From NCBI GenBank assembly GCA_029858165.1, contig JAOUFO010000135.1, positions 1-5,604 of the forward strand: a DNA stretch of 5,604 nucleotides. Reading direction: 5' to 3'. Positions 1-4,250 of the stretch are shown here, one piece after another (position 1 is the stretch's first letter; each line of letters starts with the position of its first letter). The stretch comes from Deltaproteobacteria bacterium (GTDB lineage Bacteria > SAR324 > JACQKK01). The translations under genes were made by a program, and so were the position numbers. Under the pieces are notes generated by a model that was not told where the DNA came from, made no database searches, and saw nothing but the letters and a program-made list of their open reading frames with translations.

Positions 1-604
1 CAAACACCCAACCTGATATAAACAAGAATACCTCATCGGCTTCCTGCTGCGCAATCAAACCGGCGTGAACTTTGCCCCCCCCCTCCACCAGCAGACTGGA
101 AAGCCCTTCTCCCCGCAAACGGGGTAAAAAGAACCCCGGTTCCGGTTTGGGGGTGGGGCAGAGCCAGACTTCAACCCCTCTGCGGCGCAATCCTTCCACC
201 TTTTCCGGGGGGGCATCGCTGCCCGCAATCACCACCCTGCGGCACCCGTCCTCGGCCAGAACCCGGCTCCCAGGCGCAATCCGGCAGGAGGAATCCAAAA
301 CCACCCGGGCCAGGGAAGAAGGCAACCCGGAAAGGGAATTTTCCCAACTGTCCAACCGGATGGTCAACTGAGGATCATCTGCCTCCACGGTGCGTATGCC
401 CACCAGAATGGCGGAATGAATCCTCCGCAACAAATGGCCCGCCCGGCGGGATTCCTCCCCGGTGATCCAGCGGGATTCCCCTCCGGATGTGGCGATCCGC
501 CCGTCCAGGGTGGAGGCGGCCTTCAGGGTCACATAGGGCCGATCGGTGGCGGCCAATTTTTTGGCCGCCCGGTCAAAAAATCCATCCAGCGCTGCCAAAC
601 TCAT
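1..604 (-). CDS. ribD: RibD-type pyrimidine reductase, stand-alone domain, 3' end cut by window edge
   Basis: Probable 5-amino-6-(5-phosphoribosylamino)uracil reductase, the NADPH-dependent step of riboflavin synthesis in the cytoplasm that follows deamination. The 201 visible residues match the RibD C-terminal (DHFR-like) domain in order: YVTLKAASTLDGRIA (24-38), SRWITGEESR (44-53), ILVGIRTVEADDPQLTIR (66-83), RVVLDSSCRI (100-109) and LLVEGGGKVHAGLI (171-184), the last being the glycine-rich cofactor loop. Perhaps 20-50 C-terminal residues lie beyond the left edge. The start is ATG at 604-602, with AAGGAGG eight bases upstream and an in-frame TGA 18 codons upstream, so the protein begins right at the reductase domain. 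The N-terminal zinc deaminase domain of normal bacterial RibD is absent, and no deaminase is coded just upstream. The N-terminal segment (GFFDRAAKK) resembles the linker between the two halves of fused RibD. Family membership is secure; the exact substrate order is inferred from the family. Confidence 0.87.
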   Translation of the reverse strand, partial: MSLAALDGFFDRAAKKLAATDRPYVTLKAASTLDGRIATSGGESRWITGEESRRAGHLLRRIHSAILVGIRTVEADDPQLTIRLDSWENSLSGLPSSLARVVLDSSCRIAPGSRVLAEDGCRRVVIAGSDAPPEKVEGLRRRGVEVWLCPTPKPEPGFFLPRLRGEGLSSLLVEGGGKVHAGLIAQQEADEVFLFISGWVF

Positions 605-612
605 AAAGACTT

Positions 613-619
613 CCTCCTT
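613..619 (-). promoter_or_regulatory. Shine-Dalgarno of the RibD-type reductase
   Basis: On the minus strand this reads AAGGAGG, a full anti-16S match, eight bases before the ATG. Together with the in-frame stop upstream it fixes the start of the reductase as a single-domain protein. Confidence 0.85.
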
Positions 620-679
620 AAATTTGTCCGTGAAACCTCTGCATCCAGCACAAAATCACCCACCCGCACGGGTAGGACC

Positions 680-716
680 CAGATACGATTTAACTTTTTG
701 GTTGACAAGGAAACAA
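680..716 (-). promoter_or_regulatory. Candidate promoter(s) for the RibD-type reductase
   Basis: Two overlapping sigma70-like pairs are visible on the minus strand. One is TTGTCA (708-703) with TATCTG (685-680), spacer 17. The other is TTGTTT (716-711) with TTAAAT (693-688), spacer 17. Neither is strong, but this is the only AT-rich stretch before the gene. The TTGTCA lies over the plus-strand TTGACA, so the divergent promoters would overlap. Confidence 0.3.
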
Positions 717-729
717 ATGTTCCTGTATT
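702..729 (+). promoter_or_regulatory. Candidate sigma70-type promoter toward the 881-1063 gene
   Basis: A perfect TTGACA at 702-707 is followed after 16 bases by TGTATT at 724-729 (4 of 6 to TATAAT). The predicted transcript would begin near 736 and carry a leader of roughly 145 bases before the ATG at 881. The perfect -35 is the main support; the -10 is mediocre. Confidence 0.42.
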
Positions 730-741
730 CCCAAAATTGGG
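709..741. promoter_or_regulatory. Two adjacent small palindromes over the candidate promoter
   Basis: GGAAACAAATGTTCC (709-723) is a palindrome apart from one extra A in the left arm. CCCAA-aa-TTGGG (730-741) is an exact 5-base inverted repeat with a 2-base centre. The first fills the spacer of the plus-strand candidate promoter and the second covers its expected start of transcription, positions typical of operators. No regulator is identifiable and the repeats are short enough to arise by chance. Confidence 0.25.
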
Positions 742-866
742 GGCAAACGTTCCCCGGACCAGCCACCAATGGCCGGCCCACGGCGAATAATGATGAGTAA
801 GCCAAAAACAACCGGTGGAAACCGATACGGATCAAAAGCCCGGCAGGGCAGCCCAACCCAATCCAT

Positions 867-871
867 AAGGA
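867..871 (+). promoter_or_regulatory. Shine-Dalgarno of the small 60-residue gene
   Basis: AAGGA lies nine bases before the ATG at 881. It is the main reason for accepting this short reading frame over the overlapping frames on both strands. Confidence 0.6.
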
Positions 872-880
872 CGGATTCCT

Positions 881-1063
881 ATGAGAACACAACCCAAACC
901 GGATTCCCGGGTCAAGCCCCTCGGGCTTTCCTTTTCCGGAACTGTGGAAAAAGGCACTGCCATCATCCTGGATGACACCGGTGAAACCCTGATCATCAAG
1001 GAAATCCACGGAAACCAGATCGTGTTTGAAAAACAGGCGGAAAAGCAGCAGGCCCTGGGATAG
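881..1063 (+). CDS. Small hypothetical protein (60 aa), weak GspC-like beta motif
   Basis: I do not recognise this gene with confidence. It has a proper ribosome binding site and a protein-like composition. A basic, Pro-containing N-terminus (1-13) leads into alternating hydrophobic strands at LGLSFSGTV (14-22), GTAIILDDTGETLIIKEI (25-42) and NQIVFEK (45-51), then a Gln/Lys-rich tail. The order 'LxGTV...AIILDD...IKEI...VVFE' recalls the small beta domain of GspC/PilP-type secretion proteins, but there is no membrane segment or signal peptide, so a cytoplasmic or peripheral protein is as likely. It stands alone: the reductase is divergent and the recombinase convergent. Codons 12-16 form a 6-base-pair hairpin in the message. 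A frame at 656-1009 on the minus strand covers part of it, but its Cys/Trp/Gly-rich composition marks it as a shadow. Confidence 0.6.
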   Translation: MRTQPKPDSRVKPLGLSFSGTVEKGTAIILDDTGETLIIKEIHGNQIVFEKQAEKQQALG

Positions 1064-1132
1064 GTTTGCTTTTCCGGCCCGACCCTAATGCCCGTGATTG
1101 GTATCGGGTGGCTCCTCCGGCCAAATCAGGCC

Positions 1133-1156
1133 ATTCCCCCGGTTCAAGGGGGGAGT
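1133..1156. terminator. Strong hairpin between convergent genes, possible terminator
   Basis: ATTCCCCC (1133-1140) pairs with GGGGGAGT (1149-1156) around an 8-base loop, giving seven Watson-Crick pairs and one wobble. It lies between the ends of two convergent genes, where a two-way terminator would be expected. Neither strand has a T-tract after the stem, so it does not meet the intrinsic-terminator rule; it may only stall polymerase or protect 3' ends. Confidence 0.28.
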
Positions 1157-1237
1157 GGGTATGTTTGGCACTGCTTCGCCCCCCCCTTTCCATGTTTGTC
1201 AGCCCCCGCCTGATGCACCTCTTTGGGAGAACCATAT

Positions 1238-2152
1238 TCACCTGTATTGGGCGTTGGGGTGGTATGCTTGGTAGGTTTTGCGAAAATCCGGCGTATTGAC
1301 ATGGGCATACAGGGTGGTGGCATCCAGGTGGCGGTATCCGAATAAAAACTTCAACTGATCCAAATCCATTCCTCCCAGCAACAGGTGGATGGCAAATGCA
1401 TGCCGCAGGGTGCGGGGATTGAAGTTTTTTTTGATGGCCGCCTGCCCGGCATATTTTTTGATCAGTTTCCATATCCCGATCCGGGAAATCCGGGTGCCGT
1501 TTCTCCCCGGGAACAAACACACCTCCCCCTCGTGCAACACTCTGCCGGGGCGGGATTCCGCCAGAAACCGTTTGAGCAGTTCCACTGCCCGGTCCGTCAA
1601 GGGCACCATCCGATTCCGTTTGCCATCCACCCGCACAAACCCCAGATCCAATTGAAGCGAACTGACATCCAGGGCAATCAATTCATTCAATTTGAAGCCG
1701 CAGGAATACAGCAATTCCAGCATGGTTTTGTCTCTTAAGCCCAGGTAATGGGATTCGGCGGGGGTATCCAACAGGGTGGTCACCTCTCCGGGGGTCAACA
1801 TGGTGGGGAGATCATGATACACCTTGGGAAAAACAACCATATCCATCGGGTTGGAGGAGAGGAGACCCGATTCCTCCAAAAAATTGAAGAACAGCCGAAT
1901 GGATGACAAATGACGGTTGATGGAGCGGGGTTTTAACCGCCGGGCCAAGGCGTTTTGGTATTCCTGAATGGTTGGAAGGGTCACGTTTTTCAAAGCGGCC
2001 AGATCCACCGCCTCTCCGCCGTTTCTTTTTTCCAACCATTCCTGAAGGCGCATCAGGTCCAGCCTGTGGTTCTGGATGCTGTTTTCGGAATACCGCCGCA
2101 GATGTAGATTGGCCGAGAACTGGAGGAGCAGCCTGTTCATAAACCGGATCAT
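1238..2152 (-). CDS. XerC/XerD-like tyrosine recombinase with altered catalytic residues
   Basis: Site-specific DNA recombinase of the phage-integrase superfamily, 304 residues, the usual Xer length. An N-terminal SAM-like core-binding domain (about 5-105; SENSIQNHRLDLMRLQEWL, then SINRHLSSIRLFFNFLEE) precedes the catalytic domain (115-304). The order matches Xer: RDKTMLELLYSCGFKLNEL (140-158), VDGKRNRMVPL (175-185), PRTLRHAFAIHLLLGG (246-261), LFGYRHLDATTLYAHV (270-285) and a final YHPN. Lys178, Arg250 and nucleophile Tyr282 are kept. The first catalytic Arg is Lys154, the His of HxxR is Arg247, and the His/Trp before the tyrosine is Tyr273. The frame is intact, so this is not obvious decay. 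ATG at 2152 is preferred because a TATAAT lies about 50 bases upstream; ATG at 2140 would give 300 residues, and a TTG at 2392 would place that promoter inside the gene. No strong Shine-Dalgarno is visible. No dif-like or att site is seen. Confidence 0.88.
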   Translation of the reverse strand: MIRFMNRLLLQFSANLHLRRYSENSIQNHRLDLMRLQEWLEKRNGGEAVDLAALKNVTLPTIQEYQNALARRLKPRSINRHLSSIRLFFNFLEESGLLSSNPMDMVVFPKVYHDLPTMLTPGEVTTLLDTPAESHYLGLRDKTMLELLYSCGFKLNELIALDVSSLQLDLGFVRVDGKRNRMVPLTDRAVELLKRFLAESRPGRVLHEGEVCLFPGRNGTRISRIGIWKLIKKYAGQAAIKKNFNPRTLRHAFAIHLLLGGMDLDQLKFLFGYRHLDATTLYAHVNTPDFRKTYQAYHPNAQYR

Positions 2153-2184
2153 TTGAATTTGTTGGGTCCCTTTTTCATACCTGG

Positions 2185-2214
2185 TGGACTTGTCCCGTGT
2201 ATTATAGCCATAAT
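2185..2214 (+). promoter_or_regulatory. Weak candidate promoter toward the FliG/FliM-like gene
   Basis: TGGACT (2185-2190, 4 of 6) and CATAAT (2209-2214, 5 of 6) are separated by 18 bases. If used, the leader would be about 215 bases and would carry both the C7G7 palindrome and the 15-base-period repeat. It overlaps the minus-strand -10. Confidence 0.25.
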
Positions 2215-2215
2215 A
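2200..2215. promoter_or_regulatory. Inverted repeat TATTAT-AGCC-ATAATA over divergent -10 boxes
   Basis: The two 6-base arms are exact reverse complements around a 4-base centre, and they contain the -10 elements of both divergent candidate promoters. The symmetry may simply be two facing -10 boxes, or may be an operator that couples the two genes. Confidence 0.4.
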
Positions 2216-2229
2216 AAAGGATTGAAGAA
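2201..2229 (-). promoter_or_regulatory. Candidate promoter of the recombinase gene
   Basis: A perfect TATAAT (2206-2201 on the minus strand) is preceded after 17 bases by a poor -35, TTCTTC (2229-2224). The expected transcript would start near 2194 and give a leader of about 42 bases before the ATG at 2152. A weak -35 beside a perfect -10 hints at an activator or an AT-rich compensating context. Confidence 0.45.
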
Positions 2230-2301
2230 AGCGGGGGGTCCTTCCATTCAAAAAGGCTTGAAGGGTTTGGCCCCATGGGGTTTTCTGGCCGCCGGGGCAC
2301 A

Positions 2302-2315
2302 CCCCCCCGGGGGGG
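2302..2315. repeat. C7G7 perfect palindrome
   Basis: Seven C followed directly by seven G form a 14-base self-complementary block in the spacer between the recombinase promoter and the FliG/FliM-like gene. It would be in the leader of the latter if the weak upstream promoter is used. With no loop bases it is a poor terminator, and no T-tract follows. Confidence 0.7.
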
Positions 2316-2381
2316 CTGAACCGGCAACGGGATAAACTGGAAGAAAGGTTTCCCCGAAACCGCCGACCACGCTTGGCACCT

Positions 2382-2420
2382 TCAACCCCCAACCCCTCAA
2401 CCCCCGAATCTTCAACCCCC
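2382..2420 (+). repeat. Three copies of TCAACCCCC at an exact 15-base period
   Basis: TCAACCCCC starts at 2382, 2397 and 2412; the spacers are AACCCC and GAATCT, both six bases. The array ends only 14 bases before the ATG of the next gene and directly abuts its ribosome binding site. It could be a binding array, a slippage-prone repeat that alters expression, or a remnant of simple-sequence expansion. Confidence 0.7.
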
Positions 2421-2424
2421 AGTC

Positions 2425-2430
2425 AGGTGA
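2425..2430 (+). promoter_or_regulatory. Shine-Dalgarno of the FliG/FliM-like gene
   Basis: AGGTGA ends four bases before the ATG at 2435. The match is partial and the spacing short. It supports this ATG as the start, since no other in-frame start with a better site is seen nearby. Confidence 0.5.
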
Positions 2431-2434
2431 ACCC

Positions 2435-4234
2435 ATGCTTTTCAACACCGACTCCCAATCCTTAAACGCCCTGCGCCACCGGTTTCTGATAGAAAAACCG
2501 GAGCGGGTGAACGACTGGCTGTGGGGGGAGCATCCTCAAATTTCCGCTTTTATCCTGAACTGGGTGGGGGATGTGGAAAAACTCTCCGGTTTTTTAAAGC
2601 CTCTTTCCATGGACCAGCGGACCGATATCCTATACCGCATATCCCAATTGGATCCGGGGCTGACTCCCTCCCCTTTTCAAGAGGATATTCTGGTGGAAGC
2701 CTTGCGGCAGGTTTCCCCTTATTTGATGGAAGCCGGAGAGGAACTGGCGCGGGAGGACACCCCCCCCCAGCGGGGATACGCCCTGTTTCAGGGGTATTTG
2801 AACACCCAACCCAGGGAAGGGGTGGATAAACTGTTGGCCCGCCTGGAGGATTATGATGGAGTGTTGGCCCGCCTAAGCGGCAGCCTGTATGGCTATTCAA
2901 CCGGGGGAAGCGAATCCTCCCCCCCTTCTTTTTACGGGTTGCTGAACACCTACTGCGATTTGTTGAATTACCATTTCGGGGTGTTGGGGCTTCAGCCCGC
3001 ATTGGTGTACCAGGAAGGGCTGGAAATGATCTCCGCCGAAAAATATATGGAGGATATGAAGGGGGAATGGCTGGCCTTTCAGGCCAAGGATGTGCAAAAC
3101 ACCTCCGTATTTTATATGATGGCCTCCCCGCAGTTGTTTTACCATTTTCTGGAAGCCAGCTTCAGTGCGGCCAAACCCATGATGTTTCACAACATCCTGC
3201 GCCCCAAAATCACCTTTTTGGAAAAAGAGGTGGCGTTGGCCTTTACACGCACCCTGGTGGACTATCTTTTTCTGGTGTTGTTTCAAAAGGAGGCCCGGGA
3301 CACCCCCCAGGTTATGGAATCTGATGATCAGGCCATGGTGGAGGATATGGGCCGGATGGGGAAAACACCCTTGGTGGCGGTGCGGTTTGGATTGAAGTTC
3401 GGCCACACCCAGGCGGGGAATCTGGAGTTGTTGCTCACCCCCCCCCTGCTGGAGGCCCTTACCGGTCTGTGGGGGGAAGGGCTGTTTCAGGAGGTGGTGG
3501 GCCCTTTGTTGGCCGATGGCCCTTCTCAGGCCAAACTTGCGGATACCGGCACAACGGACCATCCGTCCCACCGGCCCGGCCCCCCGGCCAAAAAAGAAAA
3601 ACCGGCCAAAAAGAAATCCGGCCCGTCCCAAGAAGGGCCCGACTCTGCCACAGGATCTGATTCTGGAGAAATCAGCCGCAACCTGGAACAATATCTGTGG
3701 GAAAACGAACTGGAGGAAGCCGAGAACCAATCGGGGCAGCCCTCCGGTGTGGAGGAAACCCCCTTTGATTTGTTGCTGAAAGGGTATTCCATCGGGGAAA
3801 TCGCCACCCTGGAAGAAAAAACCGTCCAGAATCGTGAATGGATGGCCGATATTCACTATTTTTACGGGTCCAGGCTGTTGCAGGAAAAGCTGTATCAGGA
3901 TGCCGCCGAAGCCCTGGAACGCAGCGTGGCCGCGGACCCGGACCATATCCAGGCCCAACTGTTGTTGGCTGCGGCCTGGGGGGAATCGGGATTTTATTTC
4001 AAGGAAATCCTGGCCTATAAAACCCTGATCGCCAAAGGCCGCTGTATTCCGGAAGTGTATGTGCTGCTGTCCCGGCGGTTGTCCTTCCTGCGCCGGGTGG
4101 ACCAGGCGTTTGATGCCATGCGCAAAGCCCTGGACCACGGGTTTCAACACCGGGAAGTCCTCAACAACGATGTTTGTTTTCAACACCTGCGAAATTCCAC
4201 AAAATGGCGCCAATACCTGGCCCAAAACCCCTGA
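2435..4234 (+). CDS. FliG-middle / FliM-like / TPR hybrid protein of unknown role
   Basis: A 599-residue protein with no signal peptide or clear membrane segment. Residues about 22-92 read like the FliG middle domain: EHPQ (32-35) followed by the spacing of 'IALIL...VL..L......ILYRI..L'. Residues about 165-360 recall the FliM middle (CheC-like) domain: VFYMMASPQLFYHFLEAS (225-242), ITFLEKEVALAFTRTLVDYL (259-278) and VAVRFGLKFGHTQAGNLELL (314-333). The GGxG loop of FliM, expected near 244-248, reads SAAKP, and no SpoA domain follows. A Pro/Lys-rich linker (about 376-412) joins a TPR-like helical part (about 470-570; EKLYQDAAEALERSVAADPD). No flagellar gene is adjacent; gshA follows by 16 bases. 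A switch-derived scaffold is the inference; the function is unknown. It may belong to an existing uncharacterised deltaproteobacterial family (perhaps DUF6178, from memory, unchecked). Confidence 0.72.
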   Translation: MLFNTDSQSLNALRHRFLIEKPERVNDWLWGEHPQISAFILNWVGDVEKLSGFLKPLSMDQRTDILYRISQLDPGLTPSPFQEDILVEALRQVSPYLMEAGEELAREDTPPQRGYALFQGYLNTQPREGVDKLLARLEDYDGVLARLSGSLYGYSTGGSESSPPSFYGLLNTYCDLLNYHFGVLGLQPALVYQEGLEMISAEKYMEDMKGEWLAFQAKDVQNTSVFYMMASPQLFYHFLEASFSAAKPMMFHNILRPKITFLEKEVALAFTRTLVDYLFLVLFQKEARDTPQVMESDDQAMVEDMGRMGKTPLVAVRFGLKFGHTQAGNLELLLTPPLLEALTGLWGEGLFQEVVGPLLADGPSQAKLADTGTTDHPSHRPGPPAKKEKPAKKKSGPSQEGPDSATGSDSGEISRNLEQYLWENELEEAENQSGQPSGVEETPFDLLLKGYSIGEIATLEEKTVQNREWMADIHYFYGSRLLQEKLYQDAAEALERSVAADPDHIQAQLLLAAAWGESGFYFKEILAYKTLIAKGRCIPEVYVLLSRRLSFLRRVDQAFDAMRKALDHGFQHREVLNNDVCFQHLRNSTKWRQYLAQNP

Positions 4235-4250
4235 ACGCCCGGAACTTTAC

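Noticed and set aside
605..880. Upstream short frame ending in the ATGA overlap with the reductase start, or a FMN riboswitch
   Set aside because: The frame has no ATG and no recognisable protein motif; the conserved riboswitch core segments could not be found by eye.
656..1009. 117-codon open frame on the minus strand overlapping the small gene
   Set aside because: Rich in Gly, Cys, Trp and Phe with no recognisable motif, no good ribosome binding site, and antisense to a better-supported frame. Its stop is the same in-frame TGA that precedes the reductase.
1133..1156. Possible tRNA, because of GGTTCAA flanked by C and G runs
   Set aside because: With TTC in the T-loop register the flanking bases do not pair as a T-stem, and no acceptor or anticodon stem is found nearby.
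2153..2392. Recombinase start at the upstream TTG (384 residues)
   Set aside because: The extra 80 residues look like translated spacer, cross a C7G7 palindrome and contain the TATAAT promoter; the ATG at 2152 gives the standard Xer length.
2897..4225. 442-codon open frame antisense to the hybrid gene
   Set aside because: Gln/Gly/His/Phe-rich shadow produced by GC-rich codons on the other strand; the plus-strand frame has coherent domains and a ribosome binding site.
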